A model generated the notes under the pieces. It was not told the DNA's origin, searched no databases, and worked only from the letters and a program-made list of their open reading frames with translations. Position numbers and translations under genes: made by a program. A DNA stretch of 64,000 nt from Whitmania pigra (lineage: Eukaryota; Annelida; Clitellata; Hirudinida; Haemopidae). Of this stretch, positions 42,730 through 56,143 are shown one piece after another. The stretch spans positions 2,097,001 to 2,161,000 of the forward strand of contig JAJTWR010000266.1 of NCBI GenBank assembly GCA_021613335.1. Direction: 5' to 3'. How positions within the stretch are numbered: the first letter of the stretch is position 1; the number at the start of each line of letters is the position of its first letter.

Positions 42730-44234
42730 TTAAGAAATTTTGACAAAAATGAAATCTTCTACATAGAGGCCAATCTCTGGTTTCTGAAAACTTATTCTTG
42801 CTGACATATTGTACCCTTTCGACGCCATATACTTCTTATAATCGCCTTCAACCCCGTGGATAAATTCCACTGCCAACGTTCGAATGTTAATTGGCTTTTT
42901 GTTACTTTCGAGCAGTGTCTTCAATACATCGAGTTCCAAGCCTTCTATATCTAAACTGAAGAAGTCGACAGTTGTGACGTTGATCGCATATAAAATTGTC
43001 TCCAACGGGAAGCAGGGTACTCTCTTAGGAGCATCCTTCACTAACTTTCCGTGTCCTCCAGTGCTTTCTTGGAAACTCATCTTTGGGGAGAATTAAACTT
43101 TTAATGAAGCAATACATGCAAAACTTTTAATTTATTATAATAATTATAATAATTTAATAATTATAATAATTAATAACAGATGATAACATTCTACGAAGTA
43201 AAATACGAATCATAACTTCAAAGTTTTTGTTTTAACCTCTGTTACGAATGGGGATGTACTCAGACAGGAATTTATGGACCAAGAGGCCCTGTTCTTTCCA
43301 ACCAGTTGGGTGTAGAAATAGGGGTCTGGTTCAACAAGAAGCCCTGTCCATCTCCTCTTCATCTCGAAGAAAATGGAATTGGAAGACCCCTCTCCATCCA
43401 AGGCTCCTGCTTCTACAAAGAATCCTTTCACCTGTAAATGAACAATGGTTCTTGCACTTAACATTGGATTAGATTCTTAATGCAGCGCCTGTTGTAAGGA
43501 TGCAACGCTTACAAGAAACTTATATTTTGAACAGTTTTATAAAAACAATTACCACATACATTTGCTCAAAATTTTAACTGTTTTGCACTTGAATTAACAC
43601 TTAATATTATTTGTATAAGTTTATGCAGTAAAATTTAAATGTGAATGAAATTATCTTTAGAAAAATCCCTTAGATTTTGTTAGAAGCGTTTCAAAGATTA
43701 AGGATTGTGTGTCTTCCTGTCTAGGAAATAACATTTTATCATAGGGAACATAAAATATACATCAGTATGGCTGTTATAATGAGATATTATAAAAAGATAT
43801 ACAATGTAATAAGTCTCAAACCATTATTCGATCGATACCAGACAAACCTGATTTCCTAAAAACTTGTCGATTGCACTGGCCTGAGGTGTGATCACAAGAT
43901 TTCTCGACATCTTAATAACGCTCGAAGTACGGGGTGGATCAATCACCTTCCTCACAAATTCCACCAGCTCTGGATCATTTGCTGCAGCTTTCCTGGCCAC
44001 CAGAGATTTGAATTGGGCCTTCTCACTGTCTGTGTACCTCATGTACCCTAGCGGTCTAATGTTAGTCTTGACATGAGAATCATTGAGCATGCAAAGACCA
44101 CATGATTCGCGGTCGTCAGTCCTGGTTCTTGATGCATTCTTCGGGCCGAATAAACACGAGGTCAGATAAACCACCATCATTCCAGCGAAGAAGGAAATTA
44201 TTTTTGAGAAGCTCGAATTCCTGTTGCAGTTCAT
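42730..44234 (-). CDS. FkbM-domain (Star-like) membrane-anchored protein, copy C (3 exons, 310 aa)
   Basis: Exons 43848-44234, 43237-43431 and 42730-43080, phase 0. N-terminus SKIISFFAGMMVVYLTSCLF is the signal anchor. The stem carries an insertion relative to copies A and B (KNASRTRTDDRESCGL) before GYMRYTDSEKAQF. The FkbM domain is complete: FFVEAGALDGEGSSNSIFFE, GLLVEPDPYFY, FFSLDIEGLELDVLKTL. Exon 3 has diverged more than in A and B (for example ESNKKPINIRTLAVEFIHG), so C is the outlier of the three. The 5' flank including the octamer resembles that of copy B. Function unknown beyond family; probably a Golgi or ER luminal protein. Confidence 0.88.
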
Positions 44235-44443
44235 TGTCGAGTAATTTGATTCTGGTCTGAATAGTTTTAAATTAATTTTATTTTACTAAAATCCCTTTTT
44301 TTTTCATTTCATAAGCACGTTCTAGAAAGCCAACTTTGAGTAGTCAACTTTGGCTTGTGTTTTTAAACTATGAGAACTGATCCATCTGAACGAGAGACCA
44401 AAGCTAACGAATGACAAGTATACTTGAGTTTTAATGTGAACTC

Positions 44444-44451
44444 ATTTGCAT
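44444..44451 (-). promoter_or_regulatory. Octamer ATGCAAAT upstream of FkbM copy C
   Basis: Perfect octamer on the minus strand 210 bases upstream of the start codon, with the same flanks as before copy B. Confidence 0.5.
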
Positions 44452-44765
44452 AAATTGCTTGTTGAGCGCAGAGCAATATTTTTGATTAAGACGCACCATA
44501 GCGGATTACTTTTGAGAAGCTCGAATTCCTGTTGAAGTTAAGTGCAGATCATCTCAGTTATGCAACGGACTATAATCAAATAAATAAATAAATAAATAAA
44601 CCTGCTGAAGTTCATTGTCGACTAATTTAATTTCGAATAAATATGAATCAGGCTACCAATCCATGGTTGTTTGAAATAATTCGCCAGGTGTCAGCAACAT
44701 TCTTTGTCTTTCGTCACATTCACGTGGCCGAAATAATTTTATTTAATGAGTTTAATAAAATATTT

Positions 44766-45141
44766 ATTATATATTATATTATATTATATTATATTATATT
44801 ATATTATATTATATTATATTATTATATTATATTATATTATATTATATTATATTATATTATATTATATTATTTATATTATATTATATTATATTATATTATA
44901 TTATATTATATTATATTATATTATATTATATTATATTATATATTATATTATATTATATTATATTATATTATATTAATATTATATTATATTATATTATATT
45001 ATATTATATTATATTATATTATATTATATTATATTATATTATATTATATTATATTATATTATATTATATTATATTATATTATATTATATTATATTATATT
45101 ATATTATATTATATTATATTATATTATATTATATTATATTA
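44766..45141. repeat. Pentanucleotide microsatellite (TATAT)n, ~375 bp
   Basis: Nearly uninterrupted array of the 5-base unit ATATT with a few 4- or 6-base slips. It gives long artificial open frames of ILYYI repeats, which are not genes. Confidence 0.97.
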
Positions 45142-46359
45142 ATTACATGTTTACATAGTGAGACTACTATCATGGAAGCCCCACGACTTGTTTCTGGAAC
45201 ATTATGATATATTCATTTATTTATCCATTCACTCACTCACTCACTCATTCATTTACTCTCTCAAATCTTGGCAGTTGGAATACATGGAAAATTAACTTAA
45301 CTTAACTATTGCTTTAGCCTTTAAAAGTTAAAAATTCTCAAACATTGTTCCACAGAAAATACACAAGATTCCAACTATTGCTATTCAGGTCTGTGTTCTG
45401 CTGAAGGACTCGCAAAAGTCTTTGAAGTATTCCTTCGTTTCACTCGCGAAGACAGGACGTGTGCCGGCAATTTGAACTTCATCAGGGCTAATGGAGGAGT
45501 CCCCATGTTTGATGGATGACAATAAAAACCCGTGACATTCAATTTACTTTCCGTCACCGACGTGGAAAGGAAAATACCCCTGATGTCCGTCATCGGAGCA
45601 AGTGCCCTTCTGATCAAATTACCTCTGGAGATTGCCCGTCGTCATCATGACTTTGAAAACGAAAACAAACAACGGGTTTGAAATGGAGATTTGAAATTGA
45701 AAGAAACACTCCAACTTGTGAACTCTCGCTCGGTAGTTTTGTTAATTTCGTTCTTCCGATGCTGGAAAAGTGCCAAGTTTTCATTCCTAGCCTCGCTCCT
45801 TCATTTCCAATGCAGAGTTTCTGGGCGCATTGCACGCGCTTTCCCAAGTCTTCAGTCACTTTCTCGACATTTTTGTTTTCGAAAGGAATTCATACTTTGG
45901 CTGAAGCACTGGATTCTTCCATCTCCGTCATCGTACACCTTCGACTATTCCAAGATGGCGACGACTGCGACCAATCGGAGAATTGAATCATTCATTCATC
46001 AATCATATAATTCATTACGTTCAGCGGATTTGGACACCTTTTCCGGGAGTGAAAAAATGTTCATTTCTCTGGCTGATGAACAAATTGGTTCGCAGGAGTA
46101 GAAAAAAAGGAGAGAGATGGTGATGACTAAAGTGAGAGAAGAAAAGAAAATGAGAGCAAGAGAGAGACCATTTTGAAGCGCAATTAGGTATGCAGAACTA
46201 ATTATATTTCTCCATGGTCGCTTATCTGTCTTCACGGCAGAAAGGTGTTCCATTTATCTGGACGCCTCAACAGTTCGGGTGACGGAGTCTCATCAAAGTT
46301 GCACGCATGCTAGGAGCACGCAGATGTCTTCCAAACTTCCATTCTTATTTACGTAAACA

Positions 46360-46475
46360 CCCACCCATCCATCCATCTATCCGTCTATCTATCTACCCTC
46401 CACCCTTCCGTCCACCCTTCCATCCATCCATCCTTCCGTCCATGGATCCACCCATCCATACATCTACAGACCTCT
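46360..46475. repeat. Degenerate (CCAT)n microsatellite
   Basis: Imperfect tandem CCAT/CCGT units. Confidence 0.8.
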
Positions 46476-47158
46476 TTCTTACCCAACTGACCCCTGTTAG
46501 AGAGGACACGTTGATGTGTGGTCAGGAGCTATTTCAAAATGACTACAAACGGGACCGCAAAAACGAGAGAGTGGACAGAGGGACAAATGCCCAGAGGAAC
46601 GGCATTTTTTAAGGGCCAGTCGGGTTTTAAGACATTTATTTGCTTTTCCATCATCAAATTGACTTAACTTAGTGAACCGTTTCTGTAGTTTCTGGACGTG
46701 AATGAATGTCTTCATTTCGTATTGCTGATGACATATCTTGTTTGACTGTATTACTTTATTATTACTAATTATTCTATTACGTGCATTTTATTAATAATTG
46801 TTGTATTACGTCATTTTATTTGGAACAATCATCATCGAATGTTTAAAAAAGAAAAAACATTTCGGCGTCTGAAAAGTGACTGCTAATGACATTAATTAAT
46901 TTAATAATAATAACAATACTACTAATAATAATATTGATAACTAATACCAATATTCAACAGCATTAACAACAATAACACTAATTAACAATAGTCAACTAGG
47001 ATCCCACGTTGATAAACATCATCAGCTCAATCATCATCATCATCACCACTGCCTCTATCATTACCATCCTGACCATCATCATCATCATCGCCAGCTTCTT
47101 TCACCACCATCACCACCATCATCTTCATCATCACTACTACTACCAATACCATTACAAT

Positions 47159-47398
<240 letters not shown>

Positions 47399-50327
47399 GT
47401 GCGCCGATAACCGGAAGAAAATTGAACGGACGTGGAGTCGTCTGCATTTTGTGAAGACCACGGAAGCCGCCAAATGGACTCACACCTCGGAAGTCCGACA
47501 CACGAAAATATGGCCGGGAAGTCCATTCGGCTGAGATTCGAGCTTAGGAAAAGATGCATGGTATTGTGATCATTCTAAATGCAAAGTGATTAGTTGATTA
47601 CATGTTTATGTAATTTAGATATTTACGTAGTTTACACGTTCACATTATTTGCGTAAACACCCAGGGTTTAATTGGGATGTACAATTTAAAAGTTAATTTC
47701 AATTAAAAAGAATTTATAGGAAAAACCCAATTTCGAAATTATGTTGATACAATTGTTATTATTATTATTGATGCTGTTGTTGTTGTTGTTGTTGTTGCTG
47801 TTGTTGTTGGTGGTGGTGGTAGTAACTATTAACCATTCACCGAAATATGCTTTGAAGAAGATTCGATGACGATATCATCGATATATTCGATGATCATCAT
47901 CATCATCTGAAATAATCTAATGGTGATGACGATACTTGATGACAATCATGATAATGATAGCGTCGGCACTGAAGACATGACGTCTGCTCGACGGTCTAGA
48001 GAATCACCGCAAGATCTTGCAAGGTGCTCCTTACGTACGTCACTTGTCTCTTAAGAGAAGTCGTCTGCCCATCTCAGAAGCAAAGAGAGGGAGACAAAAA
48101 AAACTCATTAAGCGCAAGCTTCGAAATTACATCTCTGCGTCCCAGACTATTCTGTCCCCTCGAATAATCCGAATCAATAAATTTGCTTTGATAACCTTTC
48201 CCGGTCGCGAGATTAGTGCCTTTAATTAACCAGTTAAATTTCCACGCTGCTCGTCTTGGCGCAAAATTATGTCGGGTTTGGCGCCTCCCGATTTGAAGTT
48301 CAAAAATAGACGACGACGACGACGACGATGATGAAACTGGAGGAAGTGGAAATCTCTTCTTCTTCTTCTGGAGTTCATTCCCGCCTGGATCGCTGAGGCG
48401 GGGTATTTTTGATGGAACGCCGATTGCTCGAAATTTCACGGTCGATTGCACAACGATTACACACTTGCTCCTTAAAATTCTCTCCCCTGGGTACATCCTC
48501 TTGTTGTTGCTGTAATTGTTGTTGTGGTTGTTGTAGTAAAGGTTTGCCATTCTCTGCTCACTGGGGTTTGATTACAGACATCATAGCGGATGAGACATGC
48601 TGTTCGGGATTTCAATCCTTTGCTGTGGGACCAATCCAGTCGGTTGTCATCATTGATTTCCCCGGCCTAACGATGTGACCACCGGCATGAGAAAAGGAGC
48701 CGAGAGCAACCCGGAGTAACTTCCTTGAAAATCCACAACGGATTGTTGTTATTGAATTATTTCCTACTTCGAGTCTTAATAGGCACGCGAACGACCCTGT
48801 TATAAATTTTTCTGGCCGTGTGAACTTATCGACAATTAGCGAAATACCCAGAGGGCTCATAAATGTTTGTTAGCCGGCCGGTGCTTTTGAACTGCCGTCC
48901 GAGCTACTGCGCCGGGCGGTGAACTCGCTAGATGAGATACCAAGGATCTTGTTCCACGGACTGGCCCTGGATAACCATAAAGTTGACTGAGTTATCAATT
49001 GGAGATTGTAATTCCGTTATCTCCTTCCATCTGGAAGAAGAAGTGGTAAATGAAAAAAGGACGACACAAGCGGTTGGAGTTGGTAAAGGCATCGTCGTTA
49101 AGCCATGATTAAATGTAGTATAAGGTGTTTGTAAGAGTGGTAAAGTCTTATTACATTTAAATATTATAATATCTAATAATAATAATAATAATAATTAATA
49201 ATAATAATAATAATAACTATATGTTATTGTCTTAAAATGAGTTAGTAAGCCAACGTTACGTTCGAGGTGCAAAAGTTCTCGGTGTTTCGTCAGAACGAGT
49301 TTGTAACGGTTATCAGAAGAGAACGTCATTAACCGATTGTTGAGGCCAGTGGAGGTGTTAACCATTTCTTCGGCGTCAAACAATTCTTCGCATCCATTGT
49401 CAACCTGGTATTCCACGTGGTTTTTGATGAACAGAGTTGTTGACCAGCGGGCATAGTTTGTAAGTTGTTGTTGTTGCTGTTGTTAAGTATTATTATTATC
49501 ATTCTTATTATTATTATTATATAGTGGTTAGATGTTAGTTGTAGCAGTCATTGATTGGTTATTACCTGTTGTTCATTTGCAGGAAAGAAACAGATCAAAG
49601 TCAGCCTTCTATGGCCAGTTCTAATTAAACAATAAGTCCAACGGAGTTAATGGACCCCTGGCCACGCCCACGTCAACAGTCGAGTCACGTGACGTCTTAT
49701 TAATGCAGTGAATTAATTTTATTCAGAAGGCGCTTGATTCATATTCAGACCAATGACCTGGTCCGCATCCTTGTGACGTCACGAGACACGCCTTCCGTTC
49801 CCCGGCCGGCCAATGGGAGCGTGTCACATTTCAGATTGCACACGTCCATTGGTTTGCTGTTGACGACTCAAGCGCTAGAACGGACGCCTCTGCAGACGCC
49901 TGGCGAAAATCGATTGTTAAAGCAGCCTAGCTTTCTCCTTGAAGCGTCATTTTTCTCGGCAATTCCTACTGTTACGTCTTGTTATGCGTTGGCCATTGAG
50001 TGCGTGCAAAAACTGGTGCCGTGTTAATATTACAGTCGATTAAGTTGTCGTCGTCGACGCTACTGTGGCGCAAATTTCCGCCCTCGGATAGAGCTGAACG
50101 GCGCTAAAACGCAGCGTCGAAGCATCTGAACAGGCGCTGGACGAGACAAGTAACTGATCTCCGTTTCCACGTTAGCTGGAAATCTCTCAGCTACGAATAA
50201 TTGACTCCATCTCGAAGATAGATCCGTTCTCGATTGACAATCCGTTAACCTTGGATTTGTAACAGCTGTCGTACAATTCTCGACTCGTAAAGTAAAGTTC
50301 CAATTCAATCAGTCAGTCTCCTGTGCC

Positions 50328-53300
50328 ATGCTGTCCTTCTTGGCACAATCGGGCGGCAATTCGACCTCCGCAGGTACGGGGTCGGGTAGTTCGTTCTTTG
50401 ATGAGGAGTTTTTTGGTCAGAGAGGGTTCGTACCAGCCGGTGCTTCCCATCACAGAAGTTTCATGCATCACACTTCGGCTGCAGGGCACCAACATTTTCC
50501 ATTCAGCGGTTTCCCTGTCGGTCCTTCACCCCACGATTCGATTGCCTTTCCATCGGGTTTGTTGACATTTTTTATTGGTTTTTATTATGTTCAATTATTT
50601 TGTATTATGTTGTTTAATATTATGTTCAACTATTTTGTATTATTCTGTGTTGCATTTTGTTATGTATTTATCGATGTTTAAAGTTGGTTTTGATGGATTA
50701 ATCTAGTTGAGTGGAAATGGTTTTTCTTATTTTAAAATTTAAAATTTAAAGAAGATTTGATTCTTTAATTTAAGACATTTTGAGCAAAATGTGAAATGAT
50801 TTCGTTGATAATAAAGATTAAGATTTAAAATGTTACTCTCTTGCAATTTTATAATTACATGTTAATAGTGTCACAATATTTAACTAAGTAAATATCTAAA
50901 TATGTTCATTTTTAGAATCTTGTTTCGTCCGTGAAAAGCAAAATTAAAAGAATTTGAGATCGAATAAATTCAAGATAAATTAATTTTAGCATTTCTTTTC
51001 TCTGCTTACTTTCAAAGACATTCTGTGGCGGTGCCTTGTTATCTTCTCATCAGTTTAAGAGTGTTTGAACAAAGCGGTATTTCTGAGACAGCACATTCAT
51101 TTATTCATTCATTTGCCGGCTGTTCATGCATTCAATCATTCATTCAATCGTTCATTAATTTATTTCTAGTCTGCATGGCAGTCATTTGTTTTCCTAGACG
51201 AAAATTTCGTGTGAGTAAATCTTAGTGAGCCATCTTTCTAAAGAACCCACAAAAATCACGAATAGATGAATGGATGATAGGCGAATATGCATACGTGGAT
51301 CGATGGAAGGATGGATGGATGGATGGATGGATGGATGAGTGGATGGATGAATGAAATGGTGGATGGATGAGTGGATGGATGAATGGAATGGTGGATGAAT
51401 GATGAGGTGGGCGGACGGAGGGATTAGGGGGAATCTCATGTTTAATGAGTGGATTGAACGAGGTCCTGCAGGTTAATCGAAGTCTTCCGTGAAATTGTCA
51501 GTCACAATTCATCCGTTCAAACCTCACCCCATTCCTTGACATTTTTAAGATGCACCAGCTTTTTGATGGAATTGAATAAACATGACTATGACTACGACAA
51601 TTTATTTATCGAGATTTTTCTCAGAATTTTGAAAATTCCTTGCCAAACATTTTTGCATTTATGTTCAAATAATAAATTAATTTTTGCGTTAATGTGATTT
51701 TTATAATTTATAATTATTATCTGCATTATTAGAATATAATGTTTAGAAAGAATCATCATTATCTTAACTCGGCAAGTTATTAGGTTAAACATAAAATTTA
51801 CAATTTAACGAAAAAACCCAAGTAAATAAACACAAAAAATTAAATTTTAAATTATTCTGCTCTACTTTAAAACAAATGTTTATAATGATAATAATAATAA
51901 TAACAATACTAACTTATTTTATTTGACAATTACACTCAACTCCACCGCAACAATTAATGTCTCATTTCTTTCCAGGTTTTTCAACGTCCGCTTATTCCGA
52001 TTCGAAACGTCTCCTACCATCCTCGTCTGCCTCCCTCCCGCCATCGCTGACCAGGGACGCCCCTGACAAGAACATCAAGGTCACCTTGGAGAACAGGGAC
52101 CTTTGGCAGAGGTTCAACACGATTGGCACAGAGATGATCATCACTAAGTCAGGGAGGTGAGTTGATTGAGCATTGAACAAGTTGAATGAGTGTTTGGAGA
52201 GAATATTGGTTATTATTTTTATTTATTATAATAGTTAAAGATGTCAATCATAATGAAGGGGAGGAGTTGGGGAGGTTAATTTGGATTAATAGTTATTGTG
52301 AAGAATATGTCATTTTTGTAATTATAAATTATGGGATATTATTTTAATATTACTATTTGAAACAAGAAAAACATTGTTAATGGCTAATATTATAATTCGT
52401 AAGAACAACAGTGTAAATAGTGTAACAATATTAATTAATGGAAAATCGTTTAATAGTGTTATTTTATTAAAATTATTTCAACTAATTACTGAGGTAACAA
52501 GAATATTTCCAACAATTAACTCCATTAAAAATCACAAATATCATAACTATCACTAATATCTATAATTACACATAATTTCTGTCATAATTATGACCATCCC
52601 GACACGTTTCGTAAAACTTCCTTAAAACCATTGCAATTCTTCCACTAAACTTATTACACTCAACGAATTATATCTACCAAATCTATAATAATAAACAAAA
52701 TTGATAACTTAACAACCGATAAATACTTTATTCAATTAAACTCCTAAAACCTTCCTTCAAATGCAAATCCACCTGGTCTAAAGGAGGAAACGGAGTAAAC
52801 GCCGATGACTCAATGGTAGCCAATGGCCCGCGGCTATTCGGTCCGTGGCAGGTCCGTGCTCCGTGGTGGGTTCACAAGTCCGGTGGAAAGAATTTAATGA
52901 TCGTCATCACAAAGGCATCTCTTCCTCTTGGACGCGCGTCGACCATTGATTGGTGGATATTTTTATGACGAGCCCGAGGGTAGCGCGGACCTGTTTAGTT
53001 TGCATAATTGGTTACTAGGTGTTATATTACTGGGTTGTAATGAATTCATATTTTTATGATTGACGTGTTTGTTCGATGATGTTTTCGAATATTTTGTTTA
53101 TTAATTAATATATTTGTTTATTTAACAATTTAACACTTTAACAATATTAATAATAACAACAATTATTATTATTATTATTTAATAATAACTAAGAAAAATA
53201 TATTTGTTAAAAATAATTATTCATGCATAATTTTCCTTTCCACTCTCGTCGAATTATGGATCATCGTGCATTTTATATAAAATTCTAATCCGATTAAGTC

Positions 53301-56143
53301 GACCTGACCTGCCCGGTGACGTCACACACCTGACATGCGCATTGTGTTGATGGAGTTTTTGAGAATTTTGACGCTTTTCAGGGCCCCACTGGGAGCTAAT
53401 GAACCTCAGTTTGGTGGCCTTGTGAGTGAGTGAGTGAGTGAGTGAGTGAGTGAGTGAGTGAGTGAGTGAGTGAGTGAGCGAGTGGGTGGGTGAGTGAGAG
53501 TGCAATTACCAAAGATATTACAAAAAATATAAACATCAAAAAATCATTTCTTGATTTCAAATTAAAACACCTCACCTATAAAATCATTAACAACACCATC
53601 ATCATCATCATCATCATCATTACGAACCTCACCTGTACACATCCGACCGATCCATTTTCCAGGCGCATGTTCCCCTCATTCAAGGTGACTATCGAAGGAC
53701 TTGAACCACGAGCCAAGTACATCCTTCTCATGGATGTCGTTCCGGTTGATGGCAACAGGTACAAGTACAACAATTCCGAGTGGGTGGTCACTGGAAAGGC
53801 AGAACCCCACATGCCCGGCAGGTTTTACATCCACCTGGATTCCCCCGCTTCTGGAAACCACTGGATGAAACAGACCGTGTCTTTCCACAAGATGAAGCTT
53901 ACCAACAACAACCTCGATCAAAATGCCCACGTAAGATTTTTCAAGCTGCTGTTGTTGCTACGTTTTCTGGTAACTTATATCTGATATCTTGAATAAATAA
54001 ATAAATAAATAAATAAATTTTTCGTAAACAATTCATGAATTAGATTATATTTATTTTATTTTATTCTATTCTATTCTATTAATCATTACCATCATCAACA
54101 GATCATCCTCAACTCCATGCACAAATACCAGCCGAGGATCCACGTTGTTCAGGCCAACGACATCTTCAGTCTCCGGTGGAACACCTTCAACACTTTTCAG
54201 TTTCCAGAGACCACGTTCATCGCTGTCACAGCCTACCAGAACGAGCAGATTACGCAGCTCAAGATCGACCACAATCCCTTTGCCAAAGGGTTCAGGGACA
54301 ACAATCTCACGAGGAAGTAAGGATTCACTTGATTGATTGATTCATTCATTCATTCAATCTTTTCCGCTCCAATGGCTCGATGAAGGTGTAATCATAGGTA
54401 ATCAGCTGATAATAGTGGAATTTAAAAATGAATTAATAATAAATAATTAAGATTAACGACGTTTTAAAAATAAATTGAAGTTAAATTGATTGATTTATTT
54501 TTTTTTAATTCAGAGATCAGAGGGTGGTAGCAAAGAGATCTCTGCCACCAGAGGAGATGAAGGGCAGCTCGAAACAGCTGAGGGAAGGTAAGAAAATGAG
54601 AACAAATTCTAAGTTCATCGTTCAAGACTCGTGTCTCTCAATTAGTTAGCCTAGGTTAACGCGGTTAATTCCCCAGAGTTAGGACCTTGAAAGGGAGTAG
54701 ATGACCCTTTCGATGACGTCAAAGGTCATAAATTAGCGGCCGATACATGTGAATTACGCAATATTACTCCATAAATGTTGCGCAACATTGCGGGCATCAT
54801 GTTCTTGATGGACAATGTAAGCAATTGCGCAACCATGAATGCGAGTTCAAAGGTAGTTTTATGAATTATGAGTCAAGTCGTTTAAATTGATAAATGTTAT
54901 TTATAATTTTTCAAATTATTTATTTGTTTGTTTATAATTTATTTAATGCAATAAATACTTAACAATTTACAATTTAATGGGAATGTGGGATTTTAAAATC
55001 GACAAATTAGAATTAAGTTATATACTTGAATTAAAATTTTAAACAGTCGCAAAATGCTTTTCAGATGCCGTTCACGATCGCAAGATGTCAGGCCATTCCA
55101 ACTCGAGTTCTCAACAGAATCACCACCATCATCATCATCACTCTCTTTCCAGATCTCATCCACCAATCAGAAGAGAGCCTGTGGATCCTTCTAAGTGCAA
55201 GTACACGGATTACTTCAGACCGTCTCCATTTCCACCTACGCCAACAACTTCAAGCCTCTTTCTTCCGAACCACCACACACACCCGCACATGATCGTACCC
55301 CTCATAAACCACCCGCAACATCCGCGACCTGATGATCCGGATCATTTTGGCGCCCCTTCTTCTTCTCTCGTCTCGAGCGGTTCGTCCTACATGGAAAGAA
55401 TTGGGGCCACTTGTTCAAGTTCCCTTCCACAGCAGCAGCAGCAGCAACAACAACAACAGCAGAATTACGACAAAACATCCTCAGACAGGAGTGAGACTTC
55501 TGAACTGAACAACGGCGCCAGGGTCGAGAGCAAGACGAGCGTCTTCAGCGCCATGAGCGTCAAGAACGAACGATGCGAAGCCGGAAGCGGCTCGGCAAAC
55601 AACAAAAACTGTAGCGACGACGACGACGTCAACGACGACGATGACGACAATGAAGCGCCGATCGGAAGCCACAAACGCTCATCGCTGCTCTCGTCTTTCA
55701 ATGCGAGCAGCCTTCCGCCTCCTACGCCCCTGTCGCTTTCCTGCCAGTACTTCGGTTCGCAGAGGTACTCCAGCATGTCGGGCCCCTGTGGGGTCACGCC
55801 ATTCGACCCCCAGTTCCCCTCGTACTCCTACGGACCCTACCCTAGCTCGGCAACTCCGCTAACCCACCCTCGAAATCCTGTCCAGGAGGGAAGCGCGGTT
55901 TCAGGGTCGGCCCCTCATCCCCACAACCTCTGCCACTACGGTTCGACCCTAGATACGGCGGCCTCTTTTATGGGGTACGGCTTCGCGCGGACCAACCATG
56001 GTTCGTTGAACCCCCATCCGACGCATTCGATCATGCATTCCACTCCGGGAGCGCACTTTTCCTGCACCTATCCAGACGCAATCGGCGTCTACCAGCCTCA
56101 TCCCGCCTCGCACCTCGCTTCTCATTTTACGGGAACTTTATGA
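50328..56143 (+). CDS. T-box transcription factor, Tbx6-like (6 exons, 681 aa)
   Basis: Sequence-specific nuclear regulator. Exons 50328-50556, 51976-52156, 53663-53930, 54102-54316, 54514-54587 and 55065-56143 join in phase. After a Gly/Ser/His-rich N-terminus of about 110 residues comes a complete T-box (about residues 112-300): [123 protein letters not shown] and [16 protein letters not shown] and the [15 protein letters not shown] region fit Tbx6-like factors best; Tbx4/5 and Tbx2/3 are less likely. The last exon encodes a 359-residue low-complexity tail: HHHHHHH, poly-Gln (about 12), Asp-rich block, many Pro/Ser/Tyr. Subfamily is not certain, hence no symbol. Confidence 0.93.
51303..51410. 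repeat. (GGAT)n microsatellite in T-box intron 1
   Basis: Imperfect GGAT/GAAT tandem array inside the 1.4-kb first intron. Confidence 0.85.
53423..53495. repeat. (GAGT)n microsatellite in T-box intron 2
   Basis: About 17 tandem GAGT units 170 bases before exon 3. Confidence 0.95.

Noticed and set aside
44643..45158. 171-aa open frame of ILYYI repeats
   Set aside because: It is a direct translation of the (ATATT)n microsatellite.
45678..46253. Overlapping 80-136 aa frames on both strands
   Set aside because: No domain, no phase-compatible neighbouring exon, and overlapping opposite-strand frames of equal length.
48074..48550. 158-aa minus-strand frame upstream of the T-box gene
   Set aside because: Low-complexity Asn and Ser runs, no recognised domain or splice partners; probably GC-rich promoter-proximal sequence.
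55465..55797. 110-aa minus-strand frame within the T-box last exon
   Set aside because: Shadow of the strongly supported T-box coding exon on the plus strand.
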